Source of the DNA: CAZZCU01 sp964652825
Lineage (GTDB): Bacteria; Bdellovibrionota_B; Oligoflexia; Oligoflexales; CAZZCU01
DNA length: 64,000 nucleotides
Assembly: GCA_964652825.1 (NCBI GenBank)
Contig: CAZZCU010000003.1
Span: 62,001 to 126,000, forward strand
Direction of reading: 5' to 3'
Every line of letters begins with the position of its first letter. Within the stretch, counting starts at the first letter, position 1. This document shows, piece by piece, positions 22,912 to 31,309 of this stretch. The position numbers were made by a program, and so were the translations under genes. Under the pieces are notes generated by a model that was given only the letters and a program-made list of their open reading frames with translations, was not told where the DNA came from and ran no database searches.

Positions 22912-23618
22912 GAATTTTTTGGCTATTAACATTATTAGGCGTAGTCTCTGGCTGCGAGGTTGGTACTAACTCAGAAGCTGTCAGCCAACGGCGAAGTGCT
23001 ATGATGGAGCGTACTTCCAGCATACTAGATAACACCAATGAGCAGATCAAGGGTGATATCAAAGATAGGATTTTCCGCCAGCGCATTAATGGTTCTAGCA
23101 TTCCGAATTCCGAATTAAAATTGGCTGCGCCTAGTGCGAGTCCTGGCTCGTACTATATGGATAGCGAGGGATTGGCTGTCATTTCGCTGCATATCTTTGG
23201 CTCGGAGTTGGCTCTGGATGACACGGAGCAGCAAGTTGTTGGCACCGTCGATATTCGTAATAGTACACCTGCCCGATTGAGCAGTGCGACCCAAGCTTAC
23301 ATTCAGCTGTTACGACAAAAATTTTATCCAAAATGCGTGACGCTGGTGCAATCAGAGTTAGCTTTGTTAGATGGTGATAGCGCTGCGCCGAGGAAATTGG
23401 TCGATACACGTATCAAGCTGTCGGCTGACAAAATTAACGCGTTTATGACGATAGCCTTTCGTGCCTCACCGAGGCCGGGAACGTTGCATGATGGTGCCAA
23501 CGAGTATGCACAAGCATTTACAAATATTTTGACGACTAATCCGTCGGAATCGATCCAGAATGTTTATGCGGTTATGTGTCTTAGTATTGTGACCGACCCG
23601 CGGGTTTATTTAAGATAG
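22908..23618 (+). CDS. Lipoprotein, unknown, in heme/DUF1501 operon
   Basis: A 236-residue lipoprotein with lipobox VVSGC (Cys16). The mature part is mostly helical and charged, with a Cys near the middle (YPKCVTL) and one near the C-terminus (VMCLSIV). It overlaps the preceding gene by ATGA and is followed after 11 bases by the DUF1501 gene. I recognise no family. Membrane anchoring and operon position suggest an assembly partner for the flanking heme and DUF1501 proteins. Confidence 0.72.
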   Translation: MRIFWLLTLLGVVSGCEVGTNSEAVSQRRSAMMERTSSILDNTNEQIKGDIKDRIFRQRINGSSIPNSELKLAAPSASPGSYYMDSEGLAVISLHIFGSELALDDTEQQVVGTVDIRNSTPARLSSATQAYIQLLRQKFYPKCVTLVQSELALLDGDSAAPRKLVDTRIKLSADKINAFMTIAFRASPRPGTLHDGANEYAQAFTNILTTNPSESIQNVYAVMCLSIVTDPRVYLR

Positions 23619-23629
23619 GAAGCGTCCCT

Positions 23630-25123
23630 ATGATGCATAAATCTAGCAAGAGAATTATTGACGAAGAGCGTCGTAAACTCTTAAAGATGCTAAGCCTGTG
23701 TGGTGTCGGCGGTGTGCTGGGCAATCTAGGATTGTTCTTGCCGGCATCAACTGGTCGCGCTCAAGGCGCCGACAAACATCCGTTTGTTGTCGTGATTGCT
23801 TTGGGATCATGGGATGGGTATGCATCGGGATTGTGGCAACCACACGATGCTAATGTTTATCCAAAGGGCGCCTTTAATTCTCAGGACAATTCGGGATCAG
23901 TGAATCCATTGATCAATCAACATGTTAAAAGTAGCAACATGGTATTTCATAATTATTCAAAAGTTCTGCAATCCATGGCCGCGGATTTGTGCTGTGGATT
24001 GGCGTTAGCGAGATCTTTGCAGCATGGCACGGCGATGAGTTATCAGCTTGGTGGTAACGCTTCCAATGCTGGTTTTGTGGCTGGTGCGGCGCAGGTGCTA
24101 GTTAAGGATTTTGATCCGAATGCGGTTGCTGTTATCAATGCTTCGTCGTATAGCGCTCGTCTTAATACTAAGACGACATCTGTCGCAAACGTGCCGGGCA
24201 GCAATGTCAATTCCGTGCGCGCCACCTATCAAGATGCAACTGATCTGCCTAAGAATGCCAATCTGGCAAAAATTTGGGACGTGCATAAAAATTTGACTGG
24301 CGGCGCCGCGACTGTCTCGGGCGGCGATGCGACGGCGAAATTGCAAATCGATACTTACGAGTCTGCGTTATATGGTGGTGCACCTACGGATATTCAGGCG
24401 AATTCGCCGCTGATCTTGAGTGTGGATGCGGCGATGACGCGCACCAAAGTGAATGAAAAAATCGACACCTATATCGGTGATAATAATGATGGCACTGAAA
24501 TTAAGCAGGATGCATTGTTCAACGAATTTAATCAGATGTTTGAAAAATTGAAATTGGCCGCGATCATGGCTAAGTCGGGCTTAGGTTACGGGATCGATAT
24601 CCACTCCCATTATAACCAAGACTTTCACGATGCAGCTTCGACGAGTTCATCCGTTCATACGGCGCGTTCGGCCGCACTAGTCTATGCAATGGTGTCGGTG
24701 TTTTGGGACTGGGTGCGCGCCAATGATCTCCAAGATGATATCTTGGTGGTGATTACACATGAGTTCGGCAGAACGCCGTACAATCAGACTAACGCTGCAG
24801 GCCGTACCGACTCAGTTATTGTAGATGGTGTTCCTACGTCGATCCCAAGCAAAGGTACGGATCATGGTACTGGCGCTGGCTATTTATTTATCAATGGCAA
24901 GGTTCCTGCTGGTAAGCGATTTGGTGCGATGAGTGACTTCTCCAACGTCTTCGGTTCAGCTGCAAGTGGCATTGGCTTGCCAGATGCAAGCATCCAGGCA
25001 TACACCTCGACAGATCTTGTGGGCAGTATGCTGCTAAGAATCTGGGGTGATAAATTTATCGACAAAGCTTTTATGCGACAATTTTGGGGTGATTTCACTA
25101 CGGAAGTTCCGGGGATTATTTGA
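23630..25123 (+). CDS. DUF1501 protein with Tat-type signal
   Basis: A 497-residue protein. The N-terminus DEERRKLLKMLSLCGVGG with a following hydrophobic stretch ending at GRAQ is a twin-arginine export signal, so it folds, perhaps with metal, before export. The body matches DUF1501 of the alkaline phosphatase/sulfatase fold: PFVVVIALGSWDGY, a central HSHYNQDFHD, VVITHEFGRTPYNQ, and GTDHGTGAGYLFINGKV. The histidines and acidic residues in these motifs are probable metal ligands. DUF1501 genes commonly neighbour DUF1549/DUF1800-type genes; here the partner is two genes upstream. Substrate unknown. Confidence 0.85.
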   Translation: MMHKSSKRIIDEERRKLLKMLSLCGVGGVLGNLGLFLPASTGRAQGADKHPFVVVIALGSWDGYASGLWQPHDANVYPKGAFNSQDNSGSVNPLINQHVKSSNMVFHNYSKVLQSMAADLCCGLALARSLQHGTAMSYQLGGNASNAGFVAGAAQVLVKDFDPNAVAVINASSYSARLNTKTTSVANVPGSNVNSVRATYQDATDLPKNANLAKIWDVHKNLTGGAATVSGGDATAKLQIDTYESALYGGAPTDIQANSPLILSVDAAMTRTKVNEKIDTYIGDNNDGTEIKQDALFNEFNQMFEKLKLAAIMAKSGLGYGIDIHSHYNQDFHDAASTSSSVHTARSAALVYAMVSVFWDWVRANDLQDDILVVITHEFGRTPYNQTNAAGRTDSVIVDGVPTSIPSKGTDHGTGAGYLFINGKVPAGKRFGAMSDFSNVFGSAASGIGLPDASIQAYTSTDLVGSMLLRIWGDKFIDKAFMRQFWGDFTTEVPGII

Positions 25124-25131
25124 GGTTGGTC

Positions 25132-26253
25132 ATGAGGACCTGTTTATCTAAAATCCTTTTCGCATTAGTCGTTGCCGCGATAATAGGTGCTTGCGGGCGT
25201 GGTGCCAAAAAAGCAGAGAAGGCATCAAATAGTAGTAGCATCGAGCAAGAATATAATCTGGGTAGCGTCGCGGTTTCCGAATTCAAACTCGAAGGCATGA
25301 CCGTTGCTAGTGCAACACATGTGCGTGCCTTACAAGATAAATTTGCTCTGCTTGGCGCCGATGGTAAAACCTGGGAATTCACGTCCACCGATCATTCGGC
25401 CAAGGCTGTAGCCGCACCGGTAGCCTCAGATGCGACGCTGTTCACGCTGAACGCCGACGCGTTTTGGGAAGTGAAGGCTAATAGCGTAGAGCGTTCGATC
25501 AATGCCGAACAAGAGCAAATAGAGTCGCAGGCTTTTATTTTCCCAGAACAACTTTCTATATCGGATATGCGTGTTATTGGGGTTGATGAGCGGGCAATTA
25601 TCGGTCTCAAAGACGCGGCGCTTTATATTGTTCACTTTGAAGATTCGCGACTTTATGTCGAGAAAATGTCTTTGCCTCGCGATTTGTTTGTCGATGGTGG
25701 TGCAAGTGTTATTGCTGCGGGACTGGTTCAAAGCGAGATGACGCCCTGGGTGTGGAATAATGCAGGGCTCATGATCAAGATCCCCAAAGCCAGTGGCTGG
25801 GCGAAAGTAAATGCGTCCATCCAGGGTCTGGCAACTGAGGATGTACCTGTGGCTTTGGCGCTACAGGTGGGTTTGGCGACAGAAGGGCCACAACTTCATT
25901 CTGACTTGGTTTTGCTGACCGAAAACAAGTTATTTAAGAGCAGCCATATCGACTCGCCTGTTAAGACCGGCGAGCATCCACCAGTTGCTAGCGCCGATTG
26001 GGAGACGCAAGTGAAGCCTTATTTCGAGGCATCATGCTTGAGCTGTCATAGTAACTACGCGTCGGCTAATGCCTGGATCGCCAACAAATGTATTTTGATG
26101 AGTCGTATCAGTGTTGAAAAGAAAAACACCAGTGTGACCATGCCGCCAGCTTTTGCCTCGACCGCCCAGCGAGAGGCAATGGATGCCAATGACGATGAAG
26201 TACGCCATAAGATGTTGGACTGGCTTGAGGCGCAAGTAGGAAATTGTAAATAG
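25132..26253 (+). CDS. Lipoprotein with one c-type heme motif
   Basis: A 373-residue lipoprotein from ATG 25132 (TGAGG upstream overlaps the preceding stop), lipobox IIGAC (Cys21). Residues about 40-280 look like repeated beta-strands (LQDKFALLGADGKTWEF, MRVIGVDERAIIGLKDA), possibly a propeller. The C-terminus carries CLSCH (302-306) in FEASCLSCHSNYASANAW and a later TMPP with MLDWLEAQ, the usual fold of a mono-heme cytochrome c domain with Met as sixth ligand. Last gene of the operon. It could pass electrons to or from the first gene's heme protein. Confidence 0.75.
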   Translation: MRTCLSKILFALVVAAIIGACGRGAKKAEKASNSSSIEQEYNLGSVAVSEFKLEGMTVASATHVRALQDKFALLGADGKTWEFTSTDHSAKAVAAPVASDATLFTLNADAFWEVKANSVERSINAEQEQIESQAFIFPEQLSISDMRVIGVDERAIIGLKDAALYIVHFEDSRLYVEKMSLPRDLFVDGGASVIAAGLVQSEMTPWVWNNAGLMIKIPKASGWAKVNASIQGLATEDVPVALALQVGLATEGPQLHSDLVLLTENKLFKSSHIDSPVKTGEHPPVASADWETQVKPYFEASCLSCHSNYASANAWIANKCILMSRISVEKKNTSVTMPPAFASTAQREAMDANDDEVRHKMLDWLEAQVGNCK

Positions 26254-26264
26254 AGATTGAGGGT

Positions 26265-27185
26265 TTACTTGCAGGTGAAAGTTTCTATCTGGCCATTCAA
26301 ATCAGAAGAGCAGAGCTTGTAGACCATTTTCAAGTGCTCCATCTTATTATTACTGCTCTTATTGGGTTTATCGTAGTCAATAACCATGAGTTTTTTGCGA
26401 ACACCATCAACCGTGTATTTTGAAATCTTCGGCGTAGCGAGGCGATCGTAAGCAGCTCCCCGTTGCTCATCAGCGGGAGTTAACGTCAATTCAAAATGCA
26501 GATTGTTGCCTTGTTCCATGGTTTTGCGTACTGATGCTGTCACGTTAAATGATCCCAAGTCGTCGGTAGCTACGGCGGTATAAATGAGTGGCGTATTAAT
26601 GGCCAAACGTTCGTAGCGTGACTTGGGCGCGGGAATAATCATTACCGGCAGAGGCGATGACAACGTCAATGTCTTGCCATCGCGACGAGTGACTTTCTCG
26701 GCGAAGAAAAGGTAATTCACGTTCTTAAAACCTTGGCTTTCGAGTTCTTTTAATCTGGTTTTGCTAGCCAAAGCGTAAGTGATAGTTCCTGTTTCATTTC
26801 TTACTGCCTGGTCGACTTTGTCGGCATGACTGTAACCCCCTGAGGAGTTGAACTTGGTGATCGTAAAACTTATCGAGGTTGTTGACGATGTTGAGACAAG
26901 AGTTTGAATGACCCCATAATTTTTTCCGTCACTGGAGACGGTCCCTTTTCCGTCAAAGTTAAGAGTCGGATGATCGACTTCCTCTTCTTCGATTGGAGCA
27001 ACAGTTGGTATCGGATTCTTGTCTGGAGTTGCGTCCTGAGTACTCTTGATTTGAGGGCCGGATTTGGTCCTTGCAAGTCCATCATTAATGCCGCCAAGAG
27101 TGCGGCTTGTGTGAGTACTGCGTTCAGGCTTGCAGGCGCTGACAATGATCATAATAGATATAAGGAAGGCAGGCAGATGTGCCAT
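26265..27185 (-). CDS. Lipoprotein, unknown
   Basis: A 306-residue lipoprotein with lipobox IVSAC (Cys18). A low-complexity linker with TPDKNPIPTVAPIEEEEVD (about 52-70) leads to a beta-rich domain (about 75-300) with many Ser/Thr strands such as STTSISFTITKF and LHFELTLTPADE. Three cysteines are in the last 25 residues (LCSSDL, TFTCK). No family recognised. It converges on the heme operon, ending 11 bases from it, with no hairpin between. Confidence 0.68.
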   Translation of the reverse strand: MAHLPAFLISIMIIVSACKPERSTHTSRTLGGINDGLARTKSGPQIKSTQDATPDKNPIPTVAPIEEEEVDHPTLNFDGKGTVSSDGKNYGVIQTLVSTSSTTSISFTITKFNSSGGYSHADKVDQAVRNETGTITYALASKTRLKELESQGFKNVNYLFFAEKVTRRDGKTLTLSSPLPVMIIPAPKSRYERLAINTPLIYTAVATDDLGSFNVTASVRKTMEQGNNLHFELTLTPADEQRGAAYDRLATPKISKYTVDGVRKKLMVIDYDKPNKSSNNKMEHLKMVYKLCSSDLNGQIETFTCK

Positions 27186-27388
27186 GTGGAGGTTATCCTC
27201 TACTAGATACCGTGAAGTCCGGTCGTATATCTATTTTCTAGATTGCTTCCACCTATCGGCAAAATCTCGAATTTTCATAAAGATTTTTTCGCAGGATATC
27301 GCTTCCGGAGACGACATTTCCGCATCATGTTGATATTAATGGAAAAAATCCAAAAATTTGACGTTTGACGACTATTGATAAGCTCTTG

Positions 27389-27405
27389 TTGGCGGGACGA
27401 TGGCT
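27389..27405 (+). promoter_or_regulatory. Possible sigma-54 promoter
   Basis: TTGGC at 27389-27393 and TGGCT at 27401-27405, with GG and GC ten bases apart. The -24 TTGGC fits well, the -12 (TGGC for TTGC) has one mismatch. It is 59 bases before the next ATG. Remaining bases of 27186-27388 show no other clear element. Confidence 0.3.
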
Positions 27406-27463
27406 TTAGACCGGGCATGCGGTAGAATATACATATTATCCCTTTATTTTATTGGTATTATTG

Positions 27464-28675
27464 ATGATTCATATTTTCACTCGTCCCATTCTACTCGCAG
27501 GGTTGTTGGTCTACGCCCCGATTGCGAGGGCTCAGGACAATCCAGATGATGCTGCCTTCGTTGTTGAGCAGTCGCTCAGCGAGGAAGGTAGTGACAAGAA
27601 AGTTTCCACTAAGGTCATCGTCGCCGAGACCGAAGCACAGCTGAAATCAGCAATCAAATTTCTGCAATCCGAGATCGTTAATCTTCGTTCGTTGCGGCCG
27701 AATTTTGAACTCGATGTGTTGGCCGTTGTGTCCGAAGGAGCTGCCAATACTGTATCGATCGCTTTAGTCAATCAGACCGCCAAGCGGGTTGTTGATAGCC
27801 AGGCATTGCGTTCGCAAGGCTTTATGGTGCAGGCGAGTGTTCCCGCGGCTATATCGAGTCTGGTTTTTGCCCAAGAGATCGCTCAAGGGGTCCCCGAGGC
27901 GGCTATCTTTACGGCTCAGATTCCGGGTACGCCAATTTACGAAGTGGATAGTGTTTCGTCTCTAAGAGAAGAAGCGCGTATCTCGCAGAATATGCGTTGG
28001 ACTCTGACTATAACTATGGGGGTTTCAAATACAAGTGTGCGCGCGATGGCCATGATCTCACAAGGCGCGAATCCCTTAGCAGCATTGGTTGCCGGAGGAA
28101 TGACGGGCCTGATAGAGATGGGCTTTCAATACAATCGGGAAGCTTATATTCGTTGGGTTAATGATGTGAGCTTAATTCGCATCAGCGGACAGCCGTCCGG
28201 TCAGATAACACAGACGGCTAAACGTTTCTCGATCAGTTTTTTGCTTTTGCTTGGAACACAAAGTGCGTCGCTGGCTCTTGGGGTACCAGTCGTTCCCATG
28301 GGGATGCTCGAACTAATGCTAACCAGCGGGAAGTATATGGCTACTGGCATCCCCTGGCACAATGCTTTAAGTAACTTGATTCATAAAAATGCCGAAGCTC
28401 CGAGCAAGATGCGCTCCATTCTGATTAATACTCTGCCATTTGCTTTAGGTATGCTTTCTACCGCCGCAGTGACTTTCGATATGATGGGAGTTAGAGGAGT
28501 CAGCACCGTGTCTTTGGGGGTTTCCGTCAGTACTGGTCTGGTCGCCTGGCTGTGGACCTCCGAAAATAATGTTTTTAAGTCCCACGCCAAAGCGTTTGTT
28601 GCCAGCATCTGCCATCCACTGGGTACGGCGTCCTCGATAATCCAGCGTCTGCCAAAGCTTGGTAGCGGCATTTAA
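27464..28675 (+). CDS. Exported/membrane protein, unknown
   Basis: A 403-residue protein from ATG 27464; an in-frame TTG lies four codons earlier. A signal peptide (to about ARAQ) is followed by an alpha/beta region (about 25-170; STKVIVAETEAQLKSAIKF, ELDVLAVVSEGAANTVS) and then hydrophobic segments (about 180-205, 245-280, 320-345, 350-370), so the C-terminal half is a membrane domain. No ribosome site is obvious, and a sigma-54-like sequence is upstream. I recognise no family. The order of soluble exported domain then helices suggests a periplasmic sensor or transporter accessory, unproven. Confidence 0.65.
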   Translation: MIHIFTRPILLAGLLVYAPIARAQDNPDDAAFVVEQSLSEEGSDKKVSTKVIVAETEAQLKSAIKFLQSEIVNLRSLRPNFELDVLAVVSEGAANTVSIALVNQTAKRVVDSQALRSQGFMVQASVPAAISSLVFAQEIAQGVPEAAIFTAQIPGTPIYEVDSVSSLREEARISQNMRWTLTITMGVSNTSVRAMAMISQGANPLAALVAGGMTGLIEMGFQYNREAYIRWVNDVSLIRISGQPSGQITQTAKRFSISFLLLLGTQSASLALGVPVVPMGMLELMLTSGKYMATGIPWHNALSNLIHKNAEAPSKMRSILINTLPFALGMLSTAAVTFDMMGVRGVSTVSLGVSVSTGLVAWLWTSENNVFKSHAKAFVASICHPLGTASSIIQRLPKLGSGI

Positions 28676-28708
28676 AGCTCGGAAAACCTCCCGATCAATC
28701 ACCATTGA

Positions 28709-28736
28709 TTGACGTCATTGGCATAAGCCTGATAAT
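28709..28736 (+). promoter_or_regulatory. Housekeeping promoter of tRNA-Pro
   Basis: TTGACG (28709-28714), 16 bases, GATAAT (28731-28736), five of six matches in each box. Predicted start about 28743, twelve bases before the tRNA. Confidence 0.7.
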
Positions 28737-28754
28737 ACTGTCGTTCTTCTAAAG

Positions 28755-28827
28755 CGGGGCGTAGCGCAGTTGGTAGCGCGCGTGGTTTGGGACCATGAGG
28801 TCGCAGGTTCGACTCCTGTCGCCCCGA
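28755..28827 (+). tRNA. tRNA-Pro (UGG anticodon), CCA not encoded
   Basis: A 73-base cloverleaf: acceptor CGGGGCG/CGCCCCG, D-arm GCGCAGTTGGTAGCGC, anticodon loop TTTGGGA, T-arm GCAGGTTCGACTCCTGT, discriminator A, then TTTTTGATTTTT, which may serve as the terminator. Unlike tRNA-Ile here it has no genomic CCA, so it needs 3' trimming and CCA addition. It fills most of the gap 28676-29020. Confidence 0.96.
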
Positions 28828-28857
28828 TTTTTGATTTTTCAAATCCGGTTCCCCGTC

Positions 28858-28881
28858 ACTCTGAGCCTCAACGAAGGGTCT
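28858..28881. repeat. Degenerate second copy of the 12396 repeat
   Basis: CTGAGCC (28861-28867) and CGAAGGGTCTT (28871-28881) match the outer parts of the palindromic element at 12396-12420, but the centre is shortened and the symmetry lost. Only weak evidence of an interspersed family. Confidence 0.28.
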
Positions 28882-28930
28882 TGCCATCGCGCTACCACTA
28901 CCAATAGAGATGAACCCCAGATGCACCCCT

Positions 28931-28946
28931 TTTAAACTTGTTTAAA
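28931..28946. repeat. AT-rich palindrome before glycosyltransferase
   Basis: TTTAAAC-TT-GTTTAAA (28931-28946), 7-bp arms. It lies 75 bases before the glycosyltransferase start and could be an operator. No promoter boxes are clear around it. Confidence 0.3.
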
Positions 28947-29020
28947 GTCGACTGGGTGTTACCATAACCTACTAGAAACGGTAAATTTCTTCTGAAGCTG
29001 GTGTCCCCATAAGTTGAGCT

Positions 29021-30325
29021 ATGCAGATTTCAGAACTCGTCAGTCGCACGCATCGTCGTTGGTTGTCGCCGCAAAGCCGGCTACGCATAGCATTTGTTAT
29101 CCCATGGTATGGTCAGGGAATCGGTGGTGGCGCTGAGGCGCAGTGCCGTGGGTTGGTCCAGGGGATTCGCAAGTTGTATCCGGACGTAGAGGTTGAAGTT
29201 ATTACGACTTGCCTCAAAGAATTCGCGGCTGATTGGAACCATAACAGCCATCGCGAGGGCACGCAGCTGGAAGACGGGGTCAAAGTACACCGCTTTCGGG
29301 TTGAGGAGATGCATCGCGGCGACTTCGGCAAGCTCAATTATTTTCGCTTGATGCCGCATCTTACGGATGATCTGTGGCGGGGTGGCAAGCCGATGTCGCC
29401 GCTCCTGCCCAAAGAAGAAAAATTCTACATCAAGCATATGATTCGTAGTCGCAGTTTGGATCGCTATTTGAAATGGCATCGCTACAGTTATGATTTTTTC
29501 TTGTTCATGCCGTATATGTTTGCGACGTCTTGCTTAAGCAGCGAATTGGTCGCAGGTCGAGCGGTGATGATCCCCTGCCTTCACGATGAACGTTATGCCT
29601 ATATGGATATATATCGCCACGCCATGCAGCGTGCGCGCGGAGTTCTTTTTAATGCACCTGCGGAGCAGCGTTTGTTTCAGCGGTTGTATGGTGCTGATGA
29701 TTCCAATCGCCAATGTGTTTCCGGAGAAACCGTTGCGACGGATGTGGCGTTTGCCGATGCTGAGGCGTTTCGCCAAAAGTTTGCGATTTCCGATCCGTTT
29801 TTTTTGTATGCAGGTCGGCTTGTCGAGGGAAAAAACGTGCCATTACTGGTCGACTATTTTATGCGCTACAAGCGGGCAAAAGGCGCTGATGATCAGACCA
29901 AACTGGTGCTGATAGGGCGCGGTGATTTAAGTTATCCACGCGAAGCGTATCCCGACATCCGGCAACTCGGTTTTTTGTCGGTCACCGATAAATTGGGCGC
30001 GTATCGTGCCGCAGAGGCGCTCCTTCAACCCTCGCTTAACGAGAGCTTTTCGATTGTCATGATGGAGGCTTGGCTGCAGGAGACGCCCGTCATCGTCCAT
30101 GGTAGCTGCGAAGTAACGGCCGACCATTGTGCGCTTAGTGGTGGTGGACTGGTCTTTACTCATGGTGACACCTTTAATTTGCAGTTGGATCATATCCTTG
30201 CTGACCGCGAGCTGCGCGACAGGATGGGACGCTTGGGCCGTGACTATGTTCTCGCCAATTTTACGGAGAAGATAGTTATCGATCGCATCATCACCTTCCT
30301 GCGCCAACTCAAAAAAAATTTTTAA
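29021..30325 (+). CDS. GT4-type glycosyltransferase
   Basis: A 434-residue GT-B glycosyltransferase. The N-terminal domain has the loop GQGIGGGAEAQCRGL (acceptor side), and the C-terminal domain has FFLYAGRLVEGKNVPLL, KLVLIGRG, LGFLSVTDKLGAYRAAEALLQPSLNESFSIVMMEAW, that is the E-x7-E retaining nucleotide-sugar site, and a closing helix. It acts in the cytoplasm on a lipid or polysaccharide acceptor. The substrate cannot be told. It stands alone, ending with a stop that overlaps the convergent hemerythrin gene by four bases; trehalose genes lie 2 kb further on but are not clearly linked. Confidence 0.85.
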   Translation: MQISELVSRTHRRWLSPQSRLRIAFVIPWYGQGIGGGAEAQCRGLVQGIRKLYPDVEVEVITTCLKEFAADWNHNSHREGTQLEDGVKVHRFRVEEMHRGDFGKLNYFRLMPHLTDDLWRGGKPMSPLLPKEEKFYIKHMIRSRSLDRYLKWHRYSYDFFLFMPYMFATSCLSSELVAGRAVMIPCLHDERYAYMDIYRHAMQRARGVLFNAPAEQRLFQRLYGADDSNRQCVSGETVATDVAFADAEAFRQKFAISDPFFLYAGRLVEGKNVPLLVDYFMRYKRAKGADDQTKLVLIGRGDLSYPREAYPDIRQLGFLSVTDKLGAYRAAEALLQPSLNESFSIVMMEAWLQETPVIVHGSCEVTADHCALSGGGLVFTHGDTFNLQLDHILADRELRDRMGRLGRDYVLANFTEKIVIDRIITFLRQLKKNF

Positions 30326-30816
30326 ATGCTCGCGGTGCTTTCTTCATCTGTTATTTTCGATGATCTGGTCTCATCTGCCAGCATTAGTTCGCTTTGATCT
30401 TCGAGCTCTGTCATCAGGTCTTGCATTTCTTCGCCAAGTTCATTCAACTCGTCTGGACTTAAATCTTCTTTGCACTTGGGAAAGAGGTCGGCTTCTTCTT
30501 CATCTACATGGTGCGTAATTTTGTCTTTTAAATCAGCTAACAAGAGATCAAATTGCTGGTCGATGGTGTCGAGCTCCAGAATCGCCGTAATAACGGGTTT
30601 AGCTTTGGCGTGCTCTTCGCGAGCATGATTTATTTCTTCTGAGTCAACCTTATAAACCGCTGGGTAAAATATTTGTTCTTCAATTTCCATATGAATGCGT
30701 AATTTTTGCGCCAAAGACGTGAATATTTCCCGTTTGTTGTCTTCGGCGTTTTCGATTTTTTCAAATAAAGTCTCTGCTTCTCGATGCTGGCGCTCTAACA
30801 TGTCAATAGCGTTCAT
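30322..30816 (-). CDS. Hemerythrin HHE-domain protein
   Basis: A 164-residue four-helix protein with the diiron ligand pattern: LERQHREAE (about 10), LRIHMEIEEQIFYP (about 40-53), EEHAKAKP and THHVDEEEADLFPK (about 106-119). The last 40 residues are acidic. Bacterial HHE proteins bind oxygen, NO or peroxide or store iron, often in stress defence. TAGGAGGATT precedes the ATG. Divergent from the small gene at 30981, which has a sigma-54-like site, and next to stress sugar (trehalose) genes, suggesting a stress context. Confidence 0.88.
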   Translation of the reverse strand: MNAIDMLERQHREAETLFEKIENAEDNKREIFTSLAQKLRIHMEIEEQIFYPAVYKVDSEEINHAREEHAKAKPVITAILELDTIDQQFDLLLADLKDKITHHVDEEEADLFPKCKEDLSPDELNELGEEMQDLMTELEDQSELMLADETRSSKITDEESTASI

Positions 30817-30918
30817 ATACAGAATCCTCCTAAATTTATTTTAACAACCAATTTTGAAATAGGAACAAACCAGTGCTTTTCATGCAGGCACTATGCCAAG
30901 CCAAGTCGCGCCAAAAAG

Positions 30919-30935
30919 TTGGATCAAGTCTTGCA
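30919..30935 (+). promoter_or_regulatory. Candidate sigma-54 promoter
   Basis: TTGG (30919-30922), ten bases, then GC inside TTGCA (30931-30935). The -12 box is perfect; -24 has TTGG plus the C at the sixth position. It is 46 bases before a small gene with a strong ribosome site. It is the best sigma-54 match in the window. Confidence 0.5.
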
Positions 30936-30980
30936 ATTTTAAGGGTGTGAGCAAAAACTCTTTCGGGGGAGGTATCTGCT

Positions 30981-31235
30981 ATGAGAGACGAACTCTTTAG
31001 TCGTTACGATGCCAAGGATCCGTGGCATGTGCTACAGTGGTTGCGTGAACAAGAGCGAGCGGTGTTGGCGCAAATGGAAGAAGACTTCTACTATGGCGCT
31101 GATCCCAGCGAATACCATGAGGAATTTGATCGCTACGCCTACAGATTCGATTATGGTACAGGTGTAGGGCGTCAGCGTAAGCCCAACAGGCGTGATCTAA
31201 GTATCGCTAGTGAGCGACCTTACGCCCTGGCTTAA
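30981..31235 (+). CDS. Small acidic/aromatic protein, unknown
   Basis: An 84-residue protein with no signal peptide, preceded by a very strong ribosome site (GGGGGAGG). It is rich in Asp/Glu and Tyr/Phe (EEDFYYGADPSEYHEEFDRYAYRFDYGTG), with a basic region (RQRKPNRRD) near the end. A sigma-54-like promoter lies upstream and a hairpin at 31253-31274 downstream separates it from the GH15 gene. No family is recognised. Strong translation signals and possible sigma-54 control suggest an abundant, condition-specific protein. Confidence 0.65.
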   Translation: MRDELFSRYDAKDPWHVLQWLREQERAVLAQMEEDFYYGADPSEYHEEFDRYAYRFDYGTGVGRQRKPNRRDLSIASERPYALA

Positions 31236-31252
31236 CGTCGCTTTTACGTACG

Positions 31253-31274
31253 TGACTGTATGGATTTATAGTCA
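31253..31274 (+). terminator. Hairpin between small gene and GH15 gene
   Basis: TGACTGTA (31253-31260) pairs with TATAGTCA (31267-31274), 8 bp with one G-T, loop TGGATT, followed by GTTTTG. A weak terminator or attenuator that would set downstream trehalose gene expression. Confidence 0.4.
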
Positions 31275-31309
31275 GTTTTGATGACTTGGGTGCGTGTTTT
31301 GGAGCAGCT

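Noticed and set aside
27186..27300. GCCGATAG on the minus strand before the 26265 lipoprotein gene
   Set aside because: The -35 region matches at only two or three positions, unlike the four accepted sites.
28699..28926. Minus-strand ORF with ESNLRPHGPKP-type sequence
   Set aside because: Antisense of tRNA-Pro; a common annotation artefact.
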